From contig AP024683.1 of NCBI GenBank assembly GCA_025999455.1, positions 3,102,451-3,166,450 on the forward strand: a stretch of DNA of 64,000 nucleotides. The letters are read 5' to 3'. The notes under the pieces are model-generated. The model did not search any database. It saw nothing but the letters and a program-made list of their open reading frames with translations, and had not been told where the DNA came from. Position numbers and translations under genes: made by a program. Of the stretch, positions 27,203-35,521 are shown piece by piece (positions within the stretch are counted from its first letter, which is position 1; each line of letters opens with the position of its first letter). The DNA is from Geminicoccaceae bacterium (GTDB lineage Bacteria; Pseudomonadota; Alphaproteobacteria; Geminicoccales; Geminicoccaceae).

Positions 27203-29635
27203 TCAGCGGTCGGCGGCGCGCAGCGCGGCGAGGAAGGTATCGGGGCGCGCGGGCGGCGGGTCGAGCGCCGGCCGTTCGTAGGGTCGCGGCCGCGGAAGCG
27301 GCACGGGCTCGCCAGGGGTCGCGGCGAGGCGGGGAGCGGGAGGTGCCGGCGGGCGCTCCGCCGGCGGGTCGGCGGGGGCGATCTCCGGACGGGCGGGGAC
27401 CAGCGCGCTCGGCGCCGGCGCAGCGGCCGGCGGCGGAGGCGTCGGGAGTTCGGCGCGCGGCGGACGGCTCGGCTCGGCCGGCGGCACGCCCCCGAGCGTG
27501 CGGGCGCGCAGGGCCCGCATCCGCGCCCGGAGCTCCTCGGAGATGTCGCGCGCGTCCTCGGCGTTGCGCATGACCCGCGGCGTGATGAAGACGATGAGCT
27601 CGGTCCGCCGCTGCGCCGTGCGGGTCGAGCCGAACAGATTGCCGAGCACCGGGATGTCGCCGAGCACGGGCAGCCGCTCGCGACCGCGCTCCTCGCCCTC
27701 CTGGATGAGCCCGCCCAGGACCACGGTCTGGCCGTCGAGGACGTCGACCCGGCTCTTGATCCGCCGCTGCTGGATCGTCGGGGTCGGCGTCGTCGCGGCC
27801 GACTGACCCGTGTCGACCACCCGGCTCACCTCTTGGGCGATCTCGAGCGCCACCACACCCGCGGCGTTGATCCGCGGCTTGACCTGCAGGATCACGCCCG
27901 TGTCGCGGTATTCGATCGAGCTCACCGCGGGGGCCAAGGGGTTCTCCACACTCACCGCGGTGCGGGTCGTGATCGGCACTTCGTCACCCACGGTGAGCCG
28001 TGCCTCCGCGCCGTCGCGAACGACGACCGAGGGCGAGGAGAGGACGCGCACGTCGGTCACCTGCGAGAGCGCGTCGATCGTGACGTTGGTGTCGCCGCCC
28101 GTGAAGATGAAATTGAAGCCCGGCACGCGCGCCAAAGGCTCGAGGTTGCGGAAGTTCGTCGCACCGCTCGCACTGCCGGTCGTGTTGTTGAAGCCGAAGC
28201 GGAAATTCCCCGCTTCGATGAAATACTGCACGCCGTAGCGCAGCGCGTCGTTGAGCAGAACCTCGGCGATCGTCGCCTCGATGAGCACTTGCGGAGGAGC
28301 CGTGTCGATCCGCCGCAAGGTGGCCTCGACCTGCTCCCACACGGCCGGGGTGGCGCGCACCACGACCGCGTTCGTGGCCTTGTTGGCGACGACCTTGATG
28401 CCGCTCGAGCCGGTCGGACGCAGGAGCGAGGGGCGCGTCTCCTGGGCGGCGAGGGCGGCCGTGCCGGTCGGCGTCTCCTCGGCGGCCGGGCTCCCTTCGG
28501 GCGGGGCGCCCAGGCCCGCGAGCGAGGGTGGTGTGGCGGCCGGCGTCGGGCTCGGACCGACCGCCTCGCCGAAGAGCTCGCTCACGAGCTTGGCGGCGTC
28601 TTCGGCATTGGCGTGCTTGAGCTCGTAGACGAAGAATTGCGGTCCGGCCGTGCGGCCGCGGTCGAGCCGGCCGATCCACTGCTCGACCTGGAGCATCTGG
28701 GCGGGCGAGCCCGTCAGCGCGAGCACGGCGTTGAGCCGGGCGATCGGCAGGAACTGCACGGTCGGGCGCTGGCCGGTGCCCGCCGGCACGGGCTCGGCGA
28801 AGAGCGCTTCGAGCTCGGGGATCAGGGCTTCGGGGGTCGCATATTGCAGCGGGAAGATGCCGACCGAGCGGTTGGCGAGCCAATCGGCATCGAGGATCGC
28901 GAGCGTGTCGAGGGCCGCCTGCCGCTCGGCGGCGGTGCCGGTGATCAAGAGGAGGTTGCTCGCCGGGTCGACCCGGATGTCCTCGGGCTTGTTGAGGAGC
29001 GGCTGGACGAATTGGGCGGCGGTCGTGGCCGAGATGTGGCGCAACGGCACCACGGTCGCCCCGGTCCCGGGGGCGACGAGCGGCGGTTGGGTCCCGCCGA
29101 TCGGCCGGAGCTCGCTCTTGCCGACGAGCTCTTCGGCCGGGGCGACGACGAAGCCGGGTCCGCTCTCGGCGAGGCCGGCACCGACCATCCGCAGCGCCGT
29201 CTCGAGGACGAGCAGGAGGTCGCGCTCGGCGACCGGGCCCGCGGTGGAGAGTGTCACGGTGCCCGAGACCCGCGGGTCGATCGTGAAGGGGCGGCGCAGG
29301 ATGTCGCCCAGGACCACGCGCACCGCTTCCTTGACGTCGGCGCCGTCGAGATTGATCTGCACGCCGTCCGGGGTGCGCTGCACGCCGGGCGGGCGAGGTG
29401 CCAGCGCGGCGGCACCACGAGCGAGGAACACTTCCGGGCGCGGCCGAGCAGGCGGCCCGCCGGCCCGCGGACCCTCCTCGGCAGCACCGCGCGGCCGAGC
29501 GGGCGGCTCGAAGGACAGCGCGTCGATCGTCGGGCCGATCTCGGAGCGCCGCGTCGGATCGCCGCAGGCGGCGAGCAGGAAGGCTGCGACCAGGAGCAGG
29601 ATCCACCCGGTCGGAAAGCGCTCGAGGCGTCCCAT
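27203..29635 (-). CDS. gspD: Type II secretion-type secretin (GspD-like lipoprotein)
   Basis: An 810-residue outer membrane secretin. A lipobox LLAAC at residue 24 makes it a lipoprotein. N0/N1-N3 domains follow (INLDGADVKEAVRVVLGDIL; VVPLRHISATTAAQFVQPLL; FFVYELKHANAEDAAKLVSEL), then the secretin core with VRVLSSPSVVVRDG, DTGVILQVKPRI and the signature VPVLGDIPVLGNLFG-type LPVLGDIPVLGNLFG. The last ~120 residues are proline-rich and unusual. A long alanine/proline insert lies near 355-400. No other type II genes are near, so partners must be elsewhere. Confidence 0.92.
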   Translation of the reverse strand: MGRLERFPTGWILLLVAAFLLAACGDPTRRSEIGPTIDALSFEPPARPRGAAEEGPRAGGPPARPRPEVFLARGAAALAPRPPGVQRTPDGVQINLDGADVKEAVRVVLGDILRRPFTIDPRVSGTVTLSTAGPVAERDLLLVLETALRMVGAGLAESGPGFVVAPAEELVGKSELRPIGGTQPPLVAPGTGATVVPLRHISATTAAQFVQPLLNKPEDIRVDPASNLLLITGTAAERQAALDTLAILDADWLANRSVGIFPLQYATPEALIPELEALFAEPVPAGTGQRPTVQFLPIARLNAVLALTGSPAQMLQVEQWIGRLDRGRTAGPQFFVYELKHANAEDAAKLVSELFGEAVGPSPTPAATPPSLAGLGAPPEGSPAAEETPTGTAALAAQETRPSLLRPTGSSGIKVVANKATNAVVVRATPAVWEQVEATLRRIDTAPPQVLIEATIAEVLLNDALRYGVQYFIEAGNFRFGFNNTTGSASGATNFRNLEPLARVPGFNFIFTGGDTNVTIDALSQVTDVRVLSSPSVVVRDGAEARLTVGDEVPITTRTAVSVENPLAPAVSSIEYRDTGVILQVKPRINAAGVVALEIAQEVSRVVDTGQSAATTPTPTIQQRRIKSRVDVLDGQTVVLGGLIQEGEERGRERLPVLGDIPVLGNLFGSTRTAQRRTELIVFITPRVMRNAEDARDISEELRARMRALRARTLGGVPPAEPSRPPRAELPTPPPPAAAPAPSALVPARPEIAPADPPAERPPAPPAPRLAATPGEPVPLPRPRPYERPALDPPPARPDTFLAALRAADR

Positions 29636-29764
29636 GGTGCGACCTTCTGTCCGTGTCGCGTCCCCGGCGCGGCCGTCCCCGACCCGCCGGCTCGCCGCTC
29701 CTATCGGCCGCCCGCGCCGCGTGCAAGCCGTGCACCGCCCGGGAGCGGCCGCGACCGAACGACG

Positions 29765-30124
29765 TCAGAGCCCCGTGCGATATTCCGGATTGGAGAGCGC
29801 CAAGCGTTCGCGCACCCGGGGCCAGAGGACGTGCGCGGCGAGGTGCGCGCCCGCGCCGTCCATCCGCCCGGCCCGGATGTCGGCCACGAGCCGGCGGCGG
29901 AGCGCTTCGAGCCCGAGCTCGGCCGCCTCGGGATAGAGCCGGCGCAGCCCCTCCACCTCGGCCGCACCGGGCAGGCCGCGGGCGGCGCGGGCGGCGATCG
30001 CCATCGCGTTGGCGACCATCGCGGCGTCGAACCGGAGCTCGGCCGGAACCGCGGGGGCGATGCGCTCGCGCAGCACGGCGCGCGCGGTGAGGAGGAGGTC
30101 CGCGAGGTCGTCGGGCAGGCTCAT
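29765..30124 (-). CDS. DUF6285-type small protein of the acyl-CoA dehydrogenase operon
   Basis: A 119-residue helical protein, opening MSLPDDLADLLLTARAVLRERI and ending LSNPEYRTGL. It matches the DUF6285 pattern, found next to aminoglycoside-phosphotransferase-like kinases and acyl-CoA dehydrogenases. No catalytic motif is visible. Start ATG at 30124, 5 bases after the upstream kinase gene. Function unknown; likely a partner of the kinase/dehydrogenase pair. Confidence 0.8.
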   Translation of the reverse strand: MSLPDDLADLLLTARAVLRERIAPAVPAELRFDAAMVANAMAIAARAARGLPGAAEVEGLRRLYPEAAELGLEALRRRLVADIRAGRMDGAGAHLAAHVLWPRVRERLALSNPEYRTGL

Positions 30125-30129
30125 CCCCC

Positions 30130-31158
30130 TCACCCCTCGAGCAGGGTCAAGTAGTCGAGCACGTCGGCCTCGAGCTGGGGCACGAGGTGCGCGGTCAAGG
30201 CGAGCTCGAGCGAGCGCTCGCGGCCGCTCGTGTGGCGTTCGGCCTGGAGGAGCGCCACGACCGCCCAGCGGAGCGTCGCCAGGAGCTCGAACCACCGTAC
30301 CGCCCGCCGGTCGACCCGCCGCCCGGAGGCGCCTTCGTAGGCGGCGAGGAACGGCTCGCGCGGGCCGAGCCCGCCGCACTCCCGTTCGACCGCCCCGAAC
30401 CGCCAGCATTTGGCGAGCATCCACCCGAGATCCTCGAGCGGATCGGAGAGGCAGGCGAACTCCCAATCGAGCACGGCGACGAGCCGGCCCTCGCGGAGCA
30501 TGAGGTTGCCGGTGCGGAAATCGGCGTGGACGAGGGTGATCTCGCCCGAACCGGGGCGTGCCCGCTCGAGGCGGCGCAGGCCCCATTCGAGCACGGGCTG
30601 CGGCTCGCCGAGCCGGTCGAGATGGCCGCGCAGCTCGGCGATCCGCACGGCGAGCGGCTCGGCCGGGATCTCGAGGAACGGCAGGTCGGGCAGGGGCGGC
30701 CGGAGCCCGTGGATCCGGGCGAGCGCCCGGCCGAGCTCGGCGGCGAGCTCGGGCCCGCGCGCCGCCACGGCGGGATCCTTCACGAGCCGGGCGCCGCGCG
30801 CTTCGCCCTCGACCCGGGCCATGAGATAGAAGGGCTTGCCGAGGACGGCGGGGTCGGCACAGGCGCACCAGGGCTCGGGAACCGGAACGCCGGCCCGATG
30901 CGCGGCCTCGAGGAGCGCGAATTCCTCGAGCCGCGAGCGGCTCACCGCGACGGTCGACGGCGCGTCGCGGCGCAGGACGAGGGCGTGCCGGCCGGCTCGG
31001 GGACCGCCTTCGACCTCGAGCTCGAGCCCGACATTGTCTTGGATGGCGCCACCGGACAGCCGCCGCGCCGCGGCGATTCGCACGCTCCGGGCGTCGAGGG
31101 TGCGGGCGAGCCAGGCTTCGAGCCGGGCGCGTTCGTCGGGCGCGAAAGGCTCGCTCAC
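30130..31158 (-). CDS. Phosphotransferase of the APH family (ACAD10/11 kinase-domain-like)
   Basis: A 342-residue kinase-fold protein. Catalytic loop HADFRTGNLM (HxDxxxxN) at ~211-220 and the metal-binding DWE at ~231-233 are intact. The N lobe has SGGAIQDNVGL. The GTG start at 31158 overlaps the dehydrogenase stop (GTGA, 31155-31158). In eukaryotic ACAD10/ACAD11 a similar kinase domain is fused to an acyl-CoA dehydrogenase and phosphorylates 4-hydroxyacyl-CoA; the arrangement here suggests a split version, by inference. Confidence 0.88.
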   Translation of the reverse strand: MSEPFAPDERARLEAWLARTLDARSVRIAAARRLSGGAIQDNVGLELEVEGGPRAGRHALVLRRDAPSTVAVSRSRLEEFALLEAAHRAGVPVPEPWCACADPAVLGKPFYLMARVEGEARGARLVKDPAVAARGPELAAELGRALARIHGLRPPLPDLPFLEIPAEPLAVRIAELRGHLDRLGEPQPVLEWGLRRLERARPGSGEITLVHADFRTGNLMLREGRLVAVLDWEFACLSDPLEDLGWMLAKCWRFGAVERECGGLGPREPFLAAYEGASGRRVDRRAVRWFELLATLRWAVVALLQAERHTSGRERSLELALTAHLVPQLEADVLDYLTLLEG

Positions 31159-32354
31159 GGCCAGGCGAAGAAGCCGCGCGGATCGGCGAGGAGCGCGCGG
31201 GCCACGAGCATGCGGTGGACCTCGGAAGCACCGTCGACCAGCCGGGCTTGGCGGGCGTAACGGTACATCCACTCGAGCGGCGTGTCCTTGGAATAGCCTT
31301 TGGCGCCCAAGAGCTGGATCGCCGTGTCGATCGCCCGGTGCAGCGCGTCGGCCACTTGGATCTTGGCCATCGAGACCTCGGCTTGGGCCTTCTCGCCGGC
31401 GGCGATCTTGACCGCGGCCCGCATGACGAGGAGCCGGCCCGTGGCGATCCGCATCGCCGCCTCGCCGAGCATGTCCTGCACGCTCTCGAGCTCGGCGAGC
31501 GTCCGGCCGAAGGCGCGCCGCTCGCGGATCCAGGGGAGCGCGATCTCGAGGGCCCGGCGGGCCATGCCGAGCCAGCGCATGCAATGGGTGAGCCGCGCCA
31601 TGCCGAGGCGGATCTGCGTCACCTTCATGCCGAGCCCCTCGCCCAGGAGCACGTTCTCGAAGGGGACCTCGAGCCCGTCGAGCTCGAGCTCGCAATGGCC
31701 GCCGTGCTCCTCGGGCCCCATGATCGGGATGCGGCGGCGGATCCGCCAGCCGGGCTGGTCGGCGTGGAACAGCATGGCGGTGAGGCCGCGGCGCGGATCC
31801 TCGGAGGTGCGGGCGAGGAGGATGAAATGTTTCGCACCCTCCGCCCCGGTGATGAACCATTTGCGGCCGTGGACGAGGTAGCGGTCGTTCCGCTTCTCCG
31901 CCCGGGTCAGCATCATCCCGGCCGGATCCGAGCCCGAGCCCGGGTGCGGCTCGGTCATGACGATCGCCGAGCGCACCTCGCCGCGGACGATGGGGTCCAG
32001 CCAGCGGGCCTTCTGCTCGGGCGTGCCGACCTTCTCGAGCACCCACATGTTGCCGTCGTCGGGGGCGGCGCAGTTGAAGCAGACGGGGCCGAAGCGGCAG
32101 CGGCCCATCTCCTCGTAGAGCACCGCCATGCCGACCGGCCCGACGCCGAGCCCGCCCCGCTCCTCGGGCATCTGCGGGCACCAGAGCCCGCGCGCCTTGA
32201 TCTCGGCGCGCAGCCGCTCGACGAGCTCCCAGCGGATCTGCTCGCCCTCGCCCCAGGTCGCGGGGTCGTCCTCGAGCGGCAGGAGCCGGTCGTCGACGAA
32301 CGCCGCGACCTCGCGGCGGAGCGCTTCGAGTTCGGGCGAGAGCGACAGATCCAA
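31155..32354 (-). CDS. Acyl-CoA dehydrogenase
   Basis: A 399-residue FAD-dependent acyl-CoA dehydrogenase. N-terminal helices contain CPQMPEERGGLGVGPVGMAVL, the middle has the FAD-binding SAIVMTEPHPGSGSDPAG and RKWFITGAEGAKHFILLART, and the C-terminal half ends with YSKDTPLEWMYRYARQARLVDGASEVHRMLVAR (in pieces). The start is TTG at 32354, with GAGGG upstream and the NIPSNAP stop 10 bases away. It is coupled by overlap to the kinase. Likely substrate a hydroxy- or branched acyl-CoA, inferred from the operon. Confidence 0.92.
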   Translation of the reverse strand: MDLSLSPELEALRREVAAFVDDRLLPLEDDPATWGEGEQIRWELVERLRAEIKARGLWCPQMPEERGGLGVGPVGMAVLYEEMGRCRFGPVCFNCAAPDDGNMWVLEKVGTPEQKARWLDPIVRGEVRSAIVMTEPHPGSGSDPAGMMLTRAEKRNDRYLVHGRKWFITGAEGAKHFILLARTSEDPRRGLTAMLFHADQPGWRIRRRIPIMGPEEHGGHCELELDGLEVPFENVLLGEGLGMKVTQIRLGMARLTHCMRWLGMARRALEIALPWIRERRAFGRTLAELESVQDMLGEAAMRIATGRLLVMRAAVKIAAGEKAQAEVSMAKIQVADALHRAIDTAIQLLGAKGYSKDTPLEWMYRYARQARLVDGASEVHRMLVARALLADPRGFFAWP

Positions 32355-32364
32355 GGTCGGGCCC

Positions 32365-32685
32365 TCAGCGCTTCGGCACGAAGAACGGCGCCGGGGTCAA
32401 GATCTTGTTGACCATGTGCTGGATCAAGGGCGTGGCGGCGGCGAGATACTCGCCCCAAGCCGGGTCGGCCTGGAGCGCCGCGCGCCGCCTGGCCCGGTCG
32501 GCGAGGTCCTCGTAGGCCCACATGTGGACGACCTGGTTGAGCTCGCCGATGTCCATCGAGGTGAACCAGCCCCAAGGCTCGCCCAGATACTTGACCTGGA
32601 TCGGGTAGCCCTTGGTCTCGTAGACCTCGAGGAAGGCTTTGAGCTTGCCCGGATGGAGCGTGTAGGTGCGGTGGTCGATGATCAC
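32365..32685 (-). CDS. NIPSNAP-family protein
   Basis: A 106-residue ferredoxin-fold protein opening MIIDHRTYTLHPGKLKAFLEVYE, the classic NIPSNAP pattern, with GELNQVVHMWAYEDLADRARRRA. The GTG start at 32685 follows a GGGGAGG. First gene of the operon NIPSNAP-dehydrogenase-kinase-DUF6285. NIPSNAP proteins have no settled bacterial role. Confidence 0.88.
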   Translation of the reverse strand: MIIDHRTYTLHPGKLKAFLEVYETKGYPIQVKYLGEPWGWFTSMDIGELNQVVHMWAYEDLADRARRRAALQADPAWGEYLAAATPLIQHMVNKILTPAPFFVPKR

Positions 32686-32779
32686 GCGAGGTGCCTCCCC
32701 AGCGGGTTCGCTCGCCTTCCTCTAGCGCGCGGCGGAGGCGCCGCCCAGAGCGCCCGCGTCGACCCCGCCCCGCGCCCGT

Positions 32780-32787
32780 GCTAGGCT
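32780..32787 (+). promoter_or_regulatory. GCTAGGCT -10-like box of the Uma2 gene
   Basis: GCTAGGCT at 32780-32787, with TCGACC 16 bases upstream of TAGGCT (32760-32765), lies 25 bases before the ATG. Same octamer as before the subtilase and the gene at 48478. Confidence 0.45.
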
Positions 32788-32812
32788 CTGTGCGTTTCGC
32801 CGGAGGCGGGTG

Positions 32813-33352
32813 ATGGCGCGCGCGCTCGAGCGGATGACGGTCGAGGAGTTCGAGACCTGGGCCGAGCGCCGGCCCGAGCGCTACGAGCTCGTCGACGGGA
32901 TGCCGCGGATGATGGCCGGCCCCGCCGAGCCGCACGGCGAGATGCAGACCCGCCTCGCGGTGGAACTCGATCGGCGCATCCGCCCGCCCTGCCGGGTCCT
33001 GGGCTCGGTCGGGCTCGTGCTCGACCGCTGGAACGAGCGGATCCCCGACCTCGCGATCGTCTGCGGCGAGCGCAAGAGCGAACGGCTGCGGGAAGCGAAG
33101 GCCGTCGTCGAGATCCTCACCGAGGGTACCGCCGCCTACGATCTCGGCGAGAAACGGCTCCGGTACATGCAACTCGAGGGGCTCGAAGAGATCTGGATCG
33201 TCTGGCCCGGCCACCGCCAGGTCCAGCTCTGGCGGCGCGAGCCGGACGGCCGCTGGCGGGGCGAGGACGTGACGGGCGCGGACTCGATCCGCTCCGCCTT
33301 CCTCCGCGAGCCCCTGCCGCTCGACGCGCTCTACGGGCCCATGGGGCTCTGA
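32813..33352 (+). CDS. Uma2-family (DUF820) PD-(D/E)XK nuclease-like protein
   Basis: A 179-residue protein: MTVEEFETWAERRPERYELVDGMPRMM (in part), DLAIVCGE, then AKAVVEILTEGTAAYDLGEKRLRYMQLEGLEEIWIVWPG (in part). The D...ExL...K arrangement is the PD-(D/E)XK core seen in Uma2/DUF820. The ATG at 32813 is favoured over GTG at 32810 by GGAGG 6 bases upstream. Biological role is unknown; family members are often multi-copy in genomes. Its 3' end overlaps the convergent HMA gene by 22 bases. Confidence 0.88.
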   Translation: MARALERMTVEEFETWAERRPERYELVDGMPRMMAGPAEPHGEMQTRLAVELDRRIRPPCRVLGSVGLVLDRWNERIPDLAIVCGERKSERLREAKAVVEILTEGTAAYDLGEKRLRYMQLEGLEEIWIVWPGHRQVQLWRREPDGRWRGEDVTGADSIRSAFLREPLPLDALYGPMGL

Positions 33353-33570
33353 CCGCCGGGGCCGGCCGGGCGGGCGTCGTAGCCGGCCTTCTCGACCGCG
33401 CGGACGAGGGCCGTCGGGTCGGCGCCCTCGTGCTCGACGGTGGCGCGGCCGGCCTCGAGATCGACGGCCACGGCGCGGACCCCGGGCACGGCCCGCAGCG
33501 CCTTGTCGACCGCCGCGACACAGCCCTCGCAGCCCATCCCCTCGATCACGAGCTCGACCTTCTCGGCCAT
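33331..33570 (-). CDS. Heavy-metal-associated (HMA/CopZ-like) copper-binding protein
   Basis: A 79-residue ferredoxin-like HMA domain. Metal-binding GMGCEGC is at residues 11-17. The rest, VDKALRAVPGVRAVAVDLEAGRATVEHEG in pieces, is standard for copper chaperones or ATPase N-domains. ATG at 33570 lies inside the end of folD (25-base overlap), so it is the last gene of yggT-folD-HMA. A Cu(I) chaperone is likely, but no P-type ATPase is adjacent. Confidence 0.9.
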   Translation of the reverse strand: MAEKVELVIEGMGCEGCVAAVDKALRAVPGVRAVAVDLEAGRATVEHEGADPTALVRAVEKAGYDARPAGPGGQSPMGP

Positions 33571-34472
33571 CGGGAACCCCTCCCCTCCGCGGCGAGCCGC
33601 GCGCGACAGGCGCGCAGCGTGTTGTCGAGCAGGCAGGCGACGGTCATTGGGCCGACCCCACCCGGGACCGGCGTGATCGCCGCGACCCGGCCGAGGGCTT
33701 CGGCGAAGGCCACGTCGCCCACGAGCCGGCTCGTCCCGTCCGCCGCCCTGATGCGGTTGATGCCGACGTCGACGACCACGGCGCCGGCAGAAAGCCACGC
33801 GCCGCGCACGAGCCCGGGCCGGCCGACCGCCGCCACGAGGATCTCGGCGCGGCGACATTCCTCGGCGAGCTCGCGACTTTTGGAATGGGCGATCGTGACC
33901 GTGGCGTCGTGCGCGAGCAGGAGGGCCGCCATCGGCCGGCCGACGATCGTCGAGCGACCGAGCACGAGGGCGCGCTTGCCGCACAGCCCTCCCCGGCCGA
34001 GCACCTCCTCGAGCAGCAGGAGACAGCCGCGCGGCGTGCAGGGGACGAGCAGGTCTTCGGGCGGCGGGCCCGAAAGCGTGGCGAGCCGGCCGGCATTGAG
34101 CGGGTGGAAACCGTCGACGTCCTTGCCGGGGGCGATCGCCTCGAGCACGGCCGACGTCCGCACCTGCGGCGGCAAGGGGAGCTGAACCAGGATGCCGTGC
34201 ACGGCCGGATCGGCGTTCAGCTCGGCGATGCGGGCCACGAGCCGGGCTTCACCGATCGTGCCCGGGAAGCGCTCGAGCCGGCCGTCGATGCCGACCTCGC
34301 GAGCCATCTTCTCCTTGGTGCGGACGTAGGCGAGGCTCGCCGGGTCCTCGCCCACGAGCAGCACGTGCAGCCGCGGCCGGACCCCGGTCTCGGCCACGAG
34401 GTCGGCGACCTCGGCCGCGATCCGCGCGCGCAGCGTCGCGGCGATCGCCCGGCCGTCGATCACCCGGGTCAT
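33546..34472 (-). CDS. folD: FolD, methylenetetrahydrofolate dehydrogenase/cyclohydrolase
   Basis: A 308-residue bifunctional enzyme of one-carbon metabolism. The active lysine is in SLAYVRTKEKMA; other signatures are GILVQLPLP, DVDGFHPLNAG, the NADP loop VLGRSTIVGRPMA and PVPGGVGPMTVACLL. Slightly longer than usual because of a basic C-terminal tail that overlaps the HMA gene. It follows yggT by 49 bases, a neighbour pair common in alphaproteobacteria. Confidence 0.96.
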   Translation of the reverse strand: MTRVIDGRAIAATLRARIAAEVADLVAETGVRPRLHVLLVGEDPASLAYVRTKEKMAREVGIDGRLERFPGTIGEARLVARIAELNADPAVHGILVQLPLPPQVRTSAVLEAIAPGKDVDGFHPLNAGRLATLSGPPPEDLLVPCTPRGCLLLLEEVLGRGGLCGKRALVLGRSTIVGRPMAALLLAHDATVTIAHSKSRELAEECRRAEILVAAVGRPGLVRGAWLSAGAVVVDVGINRIRAADGTSRLVGDVAFAEALGRVAAITPVPGGVGPMTVACLLDNTLRACRARLAAEGRGSRWPRRSSS

Positions 34473-34521
34473 GCGGCCGCGGCCGTGCCGACGATCCCGC
34501 GTGCGCTCCCCCGCGGCGCGG

Positions 34522-34800
34522 TCATCTCAGATACTCGTTCACGAGGTCGCGCAAGAAATAGAGCGCCAAGATCAACACCACGGGCGAGACGTCGATCCCG
34601 CCGAAGGTGGGGATCATGTTGCGGAACGGGCGGAGCGCCGGCTCGGTGATCTGGCCCAAAAAGCCGCGCAATTGGTAGACGAAGCGGTTGCCGGTGTTCA
34701 CCACGCCGAAGGCGATGAGCCAGGACAGCACGACGGCGGCGATCAAGAGCCAGATGTAGAGTGTGATGACGGTGTCGATCAGGTTGGCGAGCGCGTTCAT
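34522..34800 (-). CDS. yggT: YggT-family integral membrane protein
   Basis: A 92-residue protein with two hydrophobic segments (ITLYIWLLIAAVVLSWLIAF and VSPVVLILALYFL) flanking the family motif ITEPALRPFRNMIPTFGGIDVSP (in pieces). YggT proteins are linked to osmotic shock and membrane organisation. The start ATG at 34800 matches family length. First gene of yggT-folD-HMA. Confidence 0.92.
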   Translation of the reverse strand: MNALANLIDTVITLYIWLLIAAVVLSWLIAFGVVNTGNRFVYQLRGFLGQITEPALRPFRNMIPTFGGIDVSPVVLILALYFLRDLVNEYLR

Positions 34801-35177
34801 CGGCGGTCCCGGTCGGGGTCGTGGCGGCTCCGTGGCGCGGCGGCGCGGATCATAGCGGGGGCGACGCGGGTGGCCAGAGCCGCCACGGCGTCGCGGCGTG
34901 GGCACGGATTCAGGACCGCGATCTTTACATCTGCGGCTGAAGAGGATAATAGTCTGTTTACAGGAAAACGGAGCGCGCCATGCCCGCGAACCGGTCTCCC
35001 GCCCGGCCCGGGGCCACCCCCGGCGCCGCCGCTCCGCGCCGCACCTCCACGTCCGGCCCGGCGCTCGCCCGCCTGCTCCGCCCGCCCGTGCCGAAGGCCC
35101 GCGGCCGCCGCCGCGTGCCCGCCGAGCCGGCCACGTCCTTGACGACCGGCCGCCGCGACCCCATAGGAAGCGCCGGC
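34801..35177. other. Intergenic region with an AT-rich element and a doubtful short reading frame
   Basis: Most of this stretch is GC-rich. At 34930-34970 an AT-rich island holds TTTACA, GATAAT and CTGTTTACAGGAAAACGG, and is followed by an ATG at 34980 opening a 75-codon frame rich in R, P, A and G. That frame runs into tRNA-Ala and crosses its promoter, so an intact gene is unlikely. The island resembles the leader of the gene at 5272. Confidence 0.4.
35139..35167 (+). promoter_or_regulatory. Promoter of tRNA-Ala
   Basis: TTGACG (35139-35144), a 17-base spacer and CATAGG (35162-35167), ending 10 bases before the tRNA 5' end. Confidence 0.7.
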
Positions 35178-35253
<76 letters not shown>

Positions 35254-35403
35254 TTCGCTTGGCACGGCCCGGTTGTGTCGTCGCCTGGGTTTGTCGGCGC
35301 AACGCCGGCAGCGGCTGCGTGTCGCAGTCGCCACGCGCGAGAGCCGGCTTCTTCCCTGTTGTCCACCACGGCTGACGAACCGGCGACGCCTCGTCAACGG
35401 CTC

Positions 35404-35432
35404 GTGACAGGCGAGGCCGTTCAAGCTAGGAT
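35404..35432 (+). promoter_or_regulatory. Promoter of the BLUF gene
   Basis: GTGACA (35404-35409), 17-base spacer, TAGGAT (35427-35432). The leader to the start codon is about 80 bases and contains GGGGGAGG at 35443-35450. Confidence 0.55.
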
Positions 35433-35521
35433 GCTCGATCAAGGGGGAGGAGATCGGAACGTGGTCGGCGAGCCGCGATCGCGGGCGTCGGTCCGCGTCC
35501 GGACGCCGGGGAGCGCCGGCC

